The notes under the pieces were generated by a model. It did no database searches. It saw nothing but the letters and a program-made list of their open reading frames with translations, and had not been told where the DNA came from. The position numbers were made by a program, and so were the translations under genes. 64,000 nt of DNA from Paenibacillus ginsengihumi DSM 21568 (GTDB lineage: Bacteria > Bacillota > Bacilli > Paenibacillales > NBRC-103111): assembly GCF_000380965.1 (NCBI RefSeq), contig NZ_KB905552.1:62001-126000 (forward strand), read 5' to 3'. Shown here piece after piece: positions 45,520 to 53,771 of this stretch (position 1 is its first letter; every line of letters begins with the position of its first letter).

Positions 45520-47315
45520 TTGGAACGATGGCTCAGGCGACGGAGCTGCTGCAAAAAATATACGGCTATCCATCCTTTCGCCAAGGTCAGCAGGGGGTGA
45601 TCGAGAGCCTCTTGTCCGGCCGGGATACGCTCGGGATCATGCCGACGGGCGGGGGCAAATCGATCTGCTATCAGGTGCCGGCGATGATGATGCCCGGGAC
45701 GACGATTGTCATCAGCCCGCTGATTTCGCTGATGAAGGACCAGGTCGACGGGCTGGACAGCTTGGGCGTGCCCGCAGCTTACATTAACAGCTCGCTGACG
45801 TACGCGCAGGCCGAAAGCCGGATTCGCAAGGCGGCCAATGGCGACTATCGCCTGCTGTATGTCGCCCCGGAGCGGCTGGAGTCGGAACGGTTCGCAGAGC
45901 TGCTGCGCGGGCTCGTGGTGCCGATGGTCGCCGTCGACGAAGCGCACTGCGTCTCGCAGTGGGGGCACGATTTTCGGCCGAGCTACATGCGCATTCGCGA
46001 GTTTGTCTGTTCGCTGCCGACAAGGCCGCTGCTGGCCGCCTTTACGGCGACGGCGACCGATCAGGTGCGCGACGATATTATCGCGCATCTCGGGCTGGAG
46101 CGGCCGCAGGTGTTCGTGACCGGCTTCGCCCGGGACAATCTGTCGTTCTCGGTCATCAAGGGCGAGAACAAGCGCGATGTGCTGCTGGATTATATAAGCG
46201 GCCGGCGGAACGAGGCCGGCATCGTCTACGCGGCGACGCGCAAGGAGGTCGATCAGCTCTGCGAGCTGCTGCGGCGCAAAGGCTTTGCCGCGGGCAAATA
46301 CCATGCGGGCATGAGCGACAAGGAGCGGGCCGCAGCCCAGGAGCAGTTCCTCTATGACGAAGTCCGCGTCATGTGCGCCAGCAATGCGTTCGGCATGGGC
46401 ATCGACAAGTCGAACGTTCGCTATGTCATTCATTACAATATGCCGAAGAACATGGAGGCATATTACCAGGAGGCGGGACGCGCCGGACGGGACGGCGAGC
46501 CGAGCGACTGCCTGCTGCTGTTCAGCCCCCAGGATATTCACATTCAGAAGTTTCTGATCGAGCAGTCGGTGTCGGACCCGGAACGGCAGACGCAGGAATA
46601 CCGGCGGCTGCGCCAAATGGCCGATTACTGCCACACCTCGCTATGTCTGCAGCGGTATATTGTGCGCTACTTCGGGGGCGAGATGGAGGAGGATTGCGGA
46701 CGCTGCAGCAATTGCGCCAGCCCGGATATGCAAATGTCCGACATCACCGTGGAAGCGCAGCAAATTTTCTCCTGCGTCAAAAGGATGCGGGAACGGTTCG
46801 GCATGACGTTGGTCGCCTCCGTCCTGAAGGGATCGCGCAACAAAAAGGTGCTGGACTTCGGCTTCGATGGGCTGAGCACGTACGGCTTGATGAAAAATCG
46901 CACGGAAAAAGATATTCTCGATCTGATTCAGCTGCTGGCCGCCGAAGGCTATTTGAGCTTGTCCGAAGGCAAGTACCCGGTGTTGAAGCTGTCGCCCAAA
47001 GCGCTGCCCGTACTGGCGGGGAAAGAGCGGGTAGTGCAGCGCATTCGGGTGAAGCCTGCCGCCGCTGCGGCGGACGACGCGGAGAAGGAGCTGTTCGACG
47101 AGCTGCGGCAGCTGCGCCTCGAGATTGCCAAGCGGGAAGGCATTCCGCCGTATATCGTCTTCCCGGACAGCACGCTGCGGGAGATGTGCGCCGTACAGCC
47201 GACGAATCCGGCCGCGATGCTGAAGATCAAGGGCGTCGGGGAAGCGAAATTTTTCAAATACGGCACGTATTTCATCGACTTTTTCAAGCGCCGGCGGGAG
47301 TCGGACGGAAGTTAG
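45516..47315 (+). CDS. recQ: ATP-dependent DNA helicase RecQ
   Basis: 599 residues. Helicase core with Walker A MPTGGGKS, DEAH box (VDEAHCVSQWGHDFRPSY) and motif VI (YQEAGRAGRDG); the RecQ-C-terminal zinc site (Cys residues in YCHTSLCLQ and DCGRCSNC); a winged helix; and a C-terminal HRDC domain. It unwinds DNA 3' to 5' in recombinational repair. The start is most likely the TTG at 45516, behind GGGAGGT and overlapping the preceding stop; the ATG at 45528 lies too far from a ribosome site. Confidence 0.94.
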   Translation: MIGTMAQATELLQKIYGYPSFRQGQQGVIESLLSGRDTLGIMPTGGGKSICYQVPAMMMPGTTIVISPLISLMKDQVDGLDSLGVPAAYINSSLTYAQAESRIRKAANGDYRLLYVAPERLESERFAELLRGLVVPMVAVDEAHCVSQWGHDFRPSYMRIREFVCSLPTRPLLAAFTATATDQVRDDIIAHLGLERPQVFVTGFARDNLSFSVIKGENKRDVLLDYISGRRNEAGIVYAATRKEVDQLCELLRRKGFAAGKYHAGMSDKERAAAQEQFLYDEVRVMCASNAFGMGIDKSNVRYVIHYNMPKNMEAYYQEAGRAGRDGEPSDCLLLFSPQDIHIQKFLIEQSVSDPERQTQEYRRLRQMADYCHTSLCLQRYIVRYFGGEMEEDCGRCSNCASPDMQMSDITVEAQQIFSCVKRMRERFGMTLVASVLKGSRNKKVLDFGFDGLSTYGLMKNRTEKDILDLIQLLAAEGYLSLSEGKYPVLKLSPKALPVLAGKERVVQRIRVKPAAAAADDAEKELFDELRQLRLEIAKREGIPPYIVFPDSTLREMCAVQPTNPAAMLKIKGVGEAKFFKYGTYFIDFFKRRRESDGS

Positions 47316-47355
47316 CCGGTATGGCTGAATATGATGAGAAACGGAGCAATGGGCA

Positions 47356-48015
47356 GTGGCTAAATCGAAATTTTACGTTGTCTGGGAAGGGCGGCAGCCG
47401 GGGATCTACAAGACTTGGGCGGAATGCCAGAAGCAGACGCAGGGCTATCCGCAGGCGCGCTTCAAATCGTATGAGAGCGAAGCCGAGGCGAAAGCCGCCT
47501 TTGCCCGGGGCTGGAAAGCCGAATACAAAGGGATTCCCCGCTCGGACAGGGCTGCTTCGCGGCAAGGAGCCGCGGCGGCCAAAGCGGCTGCGGGGGAGCT
47601 GCCGCCGGAGATTGAGCTCGACAGCTTGTCCGTTGACGTCGGCTGCAGCGGCAATCCGGGGATCGTCGAATACAAAGGCGTCTGCACACGCACAGGCGAA
47701 GTTCTTTTCGAGCATCCGCCCATTTCCAAAGGGACGAATAACATGGGGGAATTTTTGGCGATCGTGCATGCGCTCGCTTATCTGAAGCGCCAAGGCAGCT
47801 CCATGACGATCTACAGCGATTCCAAGACGGCGATCAGCTGGGTCCGCAATAAAAAGGTCGCCTCCAGTTTGCCGCGCGACGCCTCGACGCAGGAAATTTG
47901 GGCGCTGGTCGACCGGGCCGAAGCCTGGCTGCGCGTGAACACCTATCCGAACAAAATCATCAAATGGAATACGAAGGCGTGGGGAGAAATCAAGGCGGAT
48001 TACGGAAGAAAGTAA
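47356..48015 (+). CDS. Ribonuclease H1 with N-terminal hybrid-binding (viroplasmin) domain
   Basis: 219 residues. The N-terminal domain (1-55; KFYVVWEGRQPGIYKTWAEC, FKSYESEAEAKAAF) is the caulimovirus-type RNA/DNA-hybrid-binding module. A linker with a short Ala-rich part leads to an RNase H fold (80-219) with acidic residues in SVDVGCSGNPG, MGEFLAIVHAL and YSDSKTAISW, and a last Asp in KADYGRK. It removes RNA from RNA-DNA hybrids. GTG start, 41 nt after recQ and likely co-transcribed. Confidence 0.88.
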   Translation: MAKSKFYVVWEGRQPGIYKTWAECQKQTQGYPQARFKSYESEAEAKAAFARGWKAEYKGIPRSDRAASRQGAAAAKAAAGELPPEIELDSLSVDVGCSGNPGIVEYKGVCTRTGEVLFEHPPISKGTNNMGEFLAIVHALAYLKRQGSSMTIYSDSKTAISWVRNKKVASSLPRDASTQEIWALVDRAEAWLRVNTYPNKIIKWNTKAWGEIKADYGRK

Positions 48016-48027
48016 GCGTGACGAACA

Positions 48028-48060
48028 GCGCCTTCCCGGATCGGCCGGGAAGGCGCGTTG
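48028..48060. terminator. Hairpin between convergent genes
   Basis: 12-bp stem GCGCCTTCCCGG/CCGGGAAGGCGC just after the RNase H gene, followed by GTTGTC on the plus side. The T-run is weak, but the position between convergent genes fits a terminator. Confidence 0.65.
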
Positions 48061-48072
48061 TCATGTCCGCCG

Positions 48073-48321
48073 TTATTTGTCGCTGCGGTCGATATGAAGT
48101 CTCGGTTTCGTGTTCGGCTTCGTGTTTTTGTACATTTCCTCTTCCTGGCTTTCCAGGGGCAGACTGACGAGCTCCCATTCCGTCTGACCCATCATCGGGT
48201 CGTACGGGAACTCGTCGCCGCGCTTCAACGTTTCCTCGCGCCCCCATTCGTTCTCGTAAATGCCGTCAGTCTCCACCTCCTCGCCGGACACCGGATTCAT
48301 TCCTTTATCCTCGGACATCAT
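48073..48321 (-). CDS. Small acidic protein, possibly YjzC-like
   Basis: 82 residues with a strong AAGGAGGGG ribosome site before the ATG. Very hydrophilic; the middle (TDGIYENEWGREETLKRGDEFP, with a following WELV) has the layout of YjzC-type small proteins (G-x-Y, then a KGDxFP turn and a Trp). The match is loose, and function is unknown. Start and reading frame are well supported by the ribosome site. Confidence 0.65.
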   Translation of the reverse strand: MMSEDKGMNPVSGEEVETDGIYENEWGREETLKRGDEFPYDPMMGQTEWELVSLPLESQEEEMYKNTKPNTKPRLHIDRSDK

Positions 48322-48579
48322 GGCTTTACCCCTCCTTGGAAGTACATTCGCCAGTTAGTATGCCCGGTTCGGCGGCAGCTATGAAATGAGATGTATTTTC
48401 TTCCTATTATATTATGTAGTGAAGATGATATAGAGAAGATGAATAGAGAAAAGAGCGGAGTTCGGCAGGCATTCGGACATCGGACTTTCGCATTGTGTGA
48501 ACCGCCGTTCCTATGATATCGTAATTGGAGAAGCGCTTTGCGTGACGTTACTGTCCATAAAGCGAAGAGAGGGAGAACG

Positions 48580-49590
48580 ATGAGAGAGCTGCCGCGAGAG
48601 TTGGAATTGGCATGGTTCCGAAACGTGCTAACGATGGAACAGACGGAAGACGGATGGGTACCTGTCCGATTTACGGACAAACAAATGAGGGTTTATGCGC
48701 AGACCGAATCGCTGGACCTTCGCAGCCGCTGCCCGGCGGGCGTCTGTCTTGACGTTCTGACGAACGCTTCGTATATCGAATGGGATTACGCGATCGGCAG
48801 GACGGCTCGGCCTTGGGCATACTTCGACCTGTATGTGGACGGCGTATGGGCGGCATCGCCGGGCTGCGACAATCTCGCGGAAGATCCGGGAACCCGGAGA
48901 TTCGAGCTGCCGGATCGGCCTGGGGACGGGGCAATGCGACGGCTTACGCTGTATTTGCCTCACAACGCCGAGCTTGTCCTCCGGGCGGTTCGCTTTTCGG
49001 AAGGCGCCGAAGTGCGGGAAGTCCCGCGGCCTGCGCGGCGCATGCTCTGCCTGGGCGATTCCATTACGCAGGGCATGGACGCCCGGCGGCCTTCCGCCAT
49101 CTATCCGGTGCTGCTCTCCCGCGCGCTGGATGCCGAGCTGCTGAATCAGGGCGTCGGCGGCTATGTGTTTTCGGAGGAGTCGCTCGATGAGGAGCTGCCT
49201 TACCGGCCCGATGTCATTACCGTCGCATACGGGACGAACGATTGGGGCCGCCACGAAACGATCGCCTCGTTCGAACGGGCCTGCAGCGGCTTCTTCGCCA
49301 AGCTGACGGAGATTTATCCGAGCACGCTGGTCTATGTGCTAACTCCGCTATGGCGCGCAGATCAGGACAAGCCGCGCCCGCTCGGCGCCTTCGCGGATGT
49401 GGGCGCGGCGATTCAGCGCATCGCCGGCGCCTACAGGAACGTATGGCTGATCGACGGCGACGCGCTTATTCCCCACCGGCCGGAGCTGTTCGGCGACGCT
49501 TATTTGCACCCGAATGAGGAAGGCTTCCTGCACATGGCGATGAATACGTTGCAGCGAATCGGCAAATACGAGCTAGTCTCCCCTTTGTAA
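48580..49590 (+). CDS. SGNH-fold esterase with N-terminal beta-sandwich domain
   Basis: 336 residues. The N-terminal part (about 30-145) is a beta-rich domain like that of CE2-type acetylxylan esterases. The SGNH hydrolase follows: block I GDSITQG with Ser161, block II Gly in GVGGY, block III GTNDWG with Asn220, and the Asp306/His310 pair in DAYLHPN. It probably removes acyl groups from a carbohydrate. No signal peptide, so cytosolic. ATG with GAGGGAGAACG upstream. Confidence 0.85.
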   Translation: MRELPRELELAWFRNVLTMEQTEDGWVPVRFTDKQMRVYAQTESLDLRSRCPAGVCLDVLTNASYIEWDYAIGRTARPWAYFDLYVDGVWAASPGCDNLAEDPGTRRFELPDRPGDGAMRRLTLYLPHNAELVLRAVRFSEGAEVREVPRPARRMLCLGDSITQGMDARRPSAIYPVLLSRALDAELLNQGVGGYVFSEESLDEELPYRPDVITVAYGTNDWGRHETIASFERACSGFFAKLTEIYPSTLVYVLTPLWRADQDKPRPLGAFADVGAAIQRIAGAYRNVWLIDGDALIPHRPELFGDAYLHPNEEGFLHMAMNTLQRIGKYELVSPL

Positions 49591-49618
49591 TCTCGGGTAA
49601 ACGGAGGAACCGGCTGCA

Positions 49619-50560
49619 ATGGGCAAGTTCAGATACGAAAATATGAATGGCGTCTCTGTAAGCAAGTCGTTCGCCGAAATCAGACAATGGCGCAAAGAGC
49701 GGAGCGCCAAGCGAAAGGACTTGTCGTTTGTCGTTCCGCTCTGCCCCGATGCATCGGCCGAATGGCTGCAGGAGAACAGGAGCCGCACGGCGGTAACCTG
49801 GATCGGCCATGCCACCTTCCTGGTTCAGATGAACGGGGTCAATCTGCTGACAGACCCGGTGTGGGCCGAGAGGATGGGCTTCGCGAAGCGGCTCGCCCCT
49901 CCCGGCATCGCGCTAGAGAAGCTGCCGGCGATCGATGCCGTGCTGCTCTCTCACAGCCATTACGATCATATGCATATCGCCTCGCTTAAAGCGCTGCACA
50001 GACGGAATCCCGGCATGAAGCTGTACGTTCCGGCCGGCCTGGCGGCGCCTCTCCGCAGACGGGGCTTTGCGCGAATGACGGAGCTGAACTGGTGGGAGAA
50101 GACGGAGCTTGCCGGCTTGGAGCTGCACTTTGTGCCGGCTCAGCATTGGTCGCGGCGAACGCTGACCGATACCAACCGCTCTCATTGGGGAGGATGGATC
50201 ATCCAGCGGTCAGGGGCAAGCCAGGAAGAAGAAGCGATTTATTTCGCCGGGGACAGCGGCTATTTTCCCGGCTTCAAGCTGATCGGAGAACGGTATCGCA
50301 TCGGCACGGCGCTGATGCCGATCGGCGCTTACGAGCCGGAATGGTTCATGGGCAAGCAGCACGTAACCCCCGAGCAAGCCGTGCAGGCTTTCGTCGATTG
50401 CGGCGCGGAGCGGTTTGTGCCGATGCATTACGGAGCCTTCCGCCTGGCCGACGATACGCCGCGGGAAGCGTTGGACCGGCTGCTTGCCGAATGGCAGCGC
50501 CGGGGATTGCCGCCCGACAGGCTCCATGTGCTGCTGCACGGCGGGACGCTGAAGCTGTAA
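49619..50560 (+). CDS. MBL-fold metallohydrolase (NAPE-PLD-like group)
   Basis: 313 residues with the metallo-beta-lactamase fold: TWIGHATFLVQMNGVNLLTDPVW, the metal motif SHSHYDHMH, PAQHWSRR, FAGDSGYF and a last His in MHYGAFRL. This is the group of NAPE-PLD-like hydrolases; bacterial substrates are mostly unknown. It starts 28 nt after the SGNH gene and is probably in one transcript with it. A terminator follows. Confidence 0.85.
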   Translation: MGKFRYENMNGVSVSKSFAEIRQWRKERSAKRKDLSFVVPLCPDASAEWLQENRSRTAVTWIGHATFLVQMNGVNLLTDPVWAERMGFAKRLAPPGIALEKLPAIDAVLLSHSHYDHMHIASLKALHRRNPGMKLYVPAGLAAPLRRRGFARMTELNWWEKTELAGLELHFVPAQHWSRRTLTDTNRSHWGGWIIQRSGASQEEEAIYFAGDSGYFPGFKLIGERYRIGTALMPIGAYEPEWFMGKQHVTPEQAVQAFVDCGAERFVPMHYGAFRLADDTPREALDRLLAEWQRRGLPPDRLHVLLHGGTLKL

Positions 50561-50575
50561 AGACGCTGCGCTACA

Positions 50576-50618
50576 CCAAGAAGGAAGCTTGTCTCCCGCA
50601 AGCTTCCTTCTTGGCATT
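50576..50618 (+). terminator. Terminator after the MBL-fold gene
   Basis: Perfect 16-bp stem CCAAGAAGGAAGCTTG/CAAGCTTCCTTCTTGG with a 7-nt loop, then CATTT. The minus strand has no T-run. Confidence 0.75.
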
Positions 50619-51799
50619 TAACGGCTTTCGTCTCTTCGCGTCATTTGCTGCCAAACGGAGCCTTCCGCAGCGTGCCCGCCCTCGATCCGCTCCAGCGCCA
50701 TGCGCACCTGCATCCGCACCTCGAACTCGGGATCGTTCTCGGCGGCGCGCAGCGCAGGGATCGCCTGCTCGTCGCCTGTCTCATAGAGGAAGCGCGCCGC
50801 GCGCCAACGGACGAGCCGGTTCGGGTCCTTCAGCGCCTCAGCCATCGCCTCCTGCGCGGCGGGATCGCCGATGTCGGACAGCGTATCGCCGGCGGTCCGG
50901 CGCACCGCGGGCGATTCGTCGCGCAGCGCCTCATACAGGTATGGCAGCACTTCCGGCGTCTTCAAATCGCCGATATAGACCGCCGCCAGGCGGCGAACCG
51001 TCGCTCGCTCGTCCTTCAGGGCGATCAAGAGCAGCGGAAGCGTCTCCTCGGACGGCCGAATTTGCTGCAGCGCCGCGTAGCGCTTCTTCCAATCGGGATC
51101 GTGGAGCAGCCGCTCGGTCTCTTCGTAGCTGAACGAAGCGCGCCCCGATACGGCCACCGCTTCCGCTTCGGATGCCGCGGTTCCCTGCATCGCCTGCTCG
51201 ATAAGAAACTGCAGCCGTTCGTCGTCATAAGAGGCGTCCAGCTCCTGAACGGCTTCCTCCAGCACATCTTCCAGCGAGCCGTAGCGGGTGCCCCACTCGA
51301 TCAGCGAACGCTCCTTGATCAGATTGGGCGCTGCGGCAGCCGCGTGAACGGCGGCGTCGGAGAAGCGCTGCGGCAGCGCCGCCCGGGCTTCGTTCGCTCC
51401 GTCGGTGACCCGCACCTGAAGCGGGATGCTGCGGAAATGCTGCAGCAGCACCTTGACCTCGCCGAAGCCGGCCGCTTCTTCCGTTGGCCCGGGCTGCCCG
51501 CCGCCGGCCGTCTTCGTCTGCTCCGGCGCGCTGTACTCCGGCGCCGTCCCGAGCGCGCTGCGCACCTCCGTCAAGATGGCCTGCCAGTCTCCTTTGGCCG
51601 TCCGGTCCAGCGCGATAAAATCGGCGGTGCGGTACAGGCTTTTTACGCCGGGGATCGACAGCAGTTGCTTAAGCTCCGGCGGCGCCTGCTTGGCATTCGA
51701 TGCATCGAAAGTATAGCGAACGCCGGCAGGGAGCGTTTCGTCCACCGTAATCTTCATCGTCAGCGGACTCGGCGTCGGTTCAATGGATGTGATGCGCAT
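50618..51799 (-). CDS. CvfC-like protein: Nfu N-terminal-type domain plus HEAT repeats
   Basis: 393 residues from ATG 51799 with GGGAGG upstream; the frame extends further but into the neighbour gene. The N-terminal part (about 1-85) resembles the Nfu/NifU N-terminal scaffold domain (TPSPLTMKITVDETLPAG, SIPGVKSLYRTADFIALDR split by loops). The C-terminal half carries HEAT-like repeats (LPLLLIALKDERATVRRLAA, VLPYLYEALRDESPAVRRTAG and more). The family includes the staphylococcal conserved virulence factor C; its biochemical role is unknown. Confidence 0.82.
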   Translation of the reverse strand: MRITSIEPTPSPLTMKITVDETLPAGVRYTFDASNAKQAPPELKQLLSIPGVKSLYRTADFIALDRTAKGDWQAILTEVRSALGTAPEYSAPEQTKTAGGGQPGPTEEAAGFGEVKVLLQHFRSIPLQVRVTDGANEARAALPQRFSDAAVHAAAAAPNLIKERSLIEWGTRYGSLEDVLEEAVQELDASYDDERLQFLIEQAMQGTAASEAEAVAVSGRASFSYEETERLLHDPDWKKRYAALQQIRPSEETLPLLLIALKDERATVRRLAAVYIGDLKTPEVLPYLYEALRDESPAVRRTAGDTLSDIGDPAAQEAMAEALKDPNRLVRWRAARFLYETGDEQAIPALRAAENDPEFEVRMQVRMALERIEGGHAAEGSVWQQMTRRDESR

Positions 51800-51817
51800 A
51801 GCTGATTCCTCCCTTGC

Positions 51818-51856
51818 AAAAAAGACCGGGCTCGCCCAAGAGGACGCGCCGGTCTT
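51818..51856 (-). terminator. Terminator of the guanylate-kinase-like gene
   Basis: Minus strand: stem AAGACCGG/CCGGTCTT around a 19-nt loop, followed by a run of T (TTTTTTG). It lies between this gene and the start of the CvfC-like gene. Confidence 0.85.
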
Positions 51857-51867
51857 CCGATATCCGC

Positions 51868-52458
51868 TTAGTCCAGATCCAACAGGTTGCGGTGCAAATA
51901 TTGACTGTCCAAAATTTTGGTGAGATCGAATACGGTATGAGCCGAATCGATATTCTCGAAGGCATGCTCGCACTGATCCTTGTATTCCATCTCGCGATCG
52001 TAATGGGCCATGTACTGATCGATCACTTCCTGGGAGCTGCCCCGGTTCTTTTCGCGCTCCATCACCGTCTGCTTATCGGCGTATATGAAAATCCGCACGA
52101 CCCGGTCTCCGTACAGCTCCTTCAGAATATCCGCTCCGTATCGGTTCAGCACAAGGTAAACCGCACCGTATTTCTGCATCATCTCGGCAACGTCCCGGTC
52201 TTTGATTCCGTACCGATTCCCGTATATTTCAAGGACCTCGATAAATTCGCCGTTCGATTCCGCCCGCGAGAATTGTTCTGCAGTAATGAAATGATAATCT
52301 TGTCCATCCACTTCGATGGGACGCGGCGGGCGGGTAGTGTACGACAACACCTGCTTCATGCCGAGCGTCTCTCCGGCCATGCGTCCGACCGTCCGGCGGC
52401 CGGCCCCGTTAGGGCCTGTAAATACAAAGATAAATTCTTTGTCTTTCAGTTCGTACAT
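51868..52458 (-). CDS. Guanylate kinase-like protein with altered P-loop
   Basis: 196 residues with guanylate-kinase layout: P-loop at residues 15-23, SYTTRPPRPIEVDGQDYHF for GMP binding, a YGIKD strand, VYLVLNRYG, and a lid followed by the RGSS region. In true guanylate kinases the P-loop reads GPSGVGKGT; here it is GPNGAGRRT, so the conserved Lys is Arg21. This usually weakens ATP binding, and the protein may be a paralogue with another role. The ATG has GAAGGAGGG upstream. A terminator follows. The 304-bp gap upstream (52459-52762) holds no gene. Confidence 0.8.
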   Translation of the reverse strand: MYELKDKEFIFVFTGPNGAGRRTVGRMAGETLGMKQVLSYTTRPPRPIEVDGQDYHFITAEQFSRAESNGEFIEVLEIYGNRYGIKDRDVAEMMQKYGAVYLVLNRYGADILKELYGDRVVRIFIYADKQTVMEREKNRGSSQEVIDQYMAHYDREMEYKDQCEHAFENIDSAHTVFDLTKILDSQYLHRNLLDLD

Positions 52459-52716
52459 AGAAACCCTCCTTCGTTAGGTGTATCCCAGCGGATCATCCTG
52501 TTTCCATTTTACCCTCTTTTGGGTGCAAGGTAAAGGAGGCCGTTTTTGTTTAATTGTGGCGAATTGGGTGAAATATTAGCGGAAAATCTCGAAAAATCTC
52601 GTTATTTCGCTGGTTATCGAGAAGATTCGCCGGGACCGAAATCGAGTTTCTACATTATATATGCTTCGGTGACAAGCCTCTTATCGGTATCGATTCGGAG
52701 CGGGCGATGCGGCGCG

Positions 52717-52753
52717 CGAACCCCCTCCCCGTCGAACCGGGAAGGGGGTTTCG
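52717..52753 (-). terminator. Probable terminator after the spore lipoprotein gene
   Basis: Minus strand: GC-rich stem CCCCCTTCCCGG/CGGGGAGGGGG with a short loop, followed only by TTC. Weak T-run, good stem. Confidence 0.55.
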
Positions 52754-52762
52754 GCACGCCGC

Positions 52763-53467
52763 TTATTCCTTGCCGTTGCCTTCGGCCTGATTAGGGATGG
52801 TGGGGTCCGTTCCGAACAGCTTTTCGACCATCGCCATGAAATGCTCCCGGTACGGCTCCAGCGAGCGGCCCTGCCAGCTTTCCTGAGCGAGGCGGTTCAG
52901 CTCGTTGACGAATACCTGGTTGGCCGATATATAGACGTCCTGCACGGTAGGGTCCAGGGAGCGAATGCGCTCGGCGATCTTTTGCTTGAACATATGGGAT
53001 AAATGCTCGTGATGCATCACGGTGTCGGCGCCGTTGCTGCCGGTGATCAGATCGCTTGGATCGGCCCCGTCGTCAAACGGCGTGTTCGGAGAGTACAGAC
53101 CTTTCACCAACCCGTAATTGTTCGACTCCAGCCTGGAGTTGCCGCTCTTCGTTCCGGTGGCGGTTCCGTCGATCGTGATGCCGACATAAGCAACCTTGTC
53201 GCCCATCATGACGATCGCGCTGTTTACTCCGTTAAGAGCCTGCACCTGCTCGGACAAAAACTGGTTCATCTCCAGCCTGGCAATCCGGTGCGATACTTTG
53301 GCATATTGCTGCTTGGTTTGATAGGCGCGCGACGTATCCTGAGGATTCTCATGCCGCTTGCTGCCGTAATTGTGCGAGCTGTTGTAGTCGTACCAAGGGA
53401 AGCAGCCGCTGACCGTCAGGCAGAGGGCAATGCTCCATAGAGCGGCCAACCGACGAAATGTACGCAT
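52763..53467 (-). CDS. YhcN/YlaJ-family sporulation lipoprotein
   Basis: 234 residues: lipoprotein signal with lipobox VSGC (Cys22), a hydrophilic stretch, then the YhcN/YlaJ domain (about 55-200; VQALNGVNSAIVMMGDKVAYVGITID in pieces, IAERIRSLDPTVQDVYISAN). Family members sit in the forespore or spore membrane and are linked to germination or cortex. AGGAGGGG precedes the ATG. Consistent with a spore former. Confidence 0.85.
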   Translation of the reverse strand: MRTFRRLAALWSIALCLTVSGCFPWYDYNSSHNYGSKRHENPQDTSRAYQTKQQYAKVSHRIARLEMNQFLSEQVQALNGVNSAIVMMGDKVAYVGITIDGTATGTKSGNSRLESNNYGLVKGLYSPNTPFDDGADPSDLITGSNGADTVMHHEHLSHMFKQKIAERIRSLDPTVQDVYISANQVFVNELNRLAQESWQGRSLEPYREHFMAMVEKLFGTDPTIPNQAEGNGKE

Positions 53468-53661
53468 GGGTACCCCTCCTTTTTGTACACCGTTTAGGAT
53501 TCATTCTTTGCGAAGATTTATACACGATCGTGAAGACGAGGCAAATATGCATAAAATGCGGGTCAATTGGAAATAACCAAAAGGAGTATCCAGGTTACAA
53601 AATCTGCAAAAACGCTTCCACTGCCAGTTTAGAACAATTTGTGAAGCTTTGTGACGTTTCA

Positions 53662-53690
53662 TTGACAAACCATCTGGACGAATTTATAGT
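53662..53690 (+). promoter_or_regulatory. Upstream promoter of the cta operon
   Basis: TTGACA (53662-53667), 17-bp spacer, TATAGT (53685-53690): a near-consensus sigma-A promoter about 80 bp before ctaC. Confidence 0.75.
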
Positions 53691-53710
53691 TATTATGGTG
53701 ATCAGGTTCA

Positions 53711-53738
53711 TTGACAAATTATGACCTTTGTTTACACT
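53711..53738 (+). promoter_or_regulatory. Second promoter of the cta operon
   Basis: TTGACA (53711-53716), 16-bp spacer, TACACT (53733-53738), 49 bp downstream of the first. The -35 regions share TTCATTGACAAA, as if duplicated. From 53468 to 53661 the gap holds no gene. Confidence 0.6.
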
Positions 53739-53771
53739 AACCAATTTGCTTTGTAAGGTGGGATTGATAAG

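Noticed and set aside
52546-52794. 82-codon plus-strand frame upstream of the spore lipoprotein end
   Set aside because: Runs into the GC hairpin and the opposite gene; no proper ribosome site or family features.
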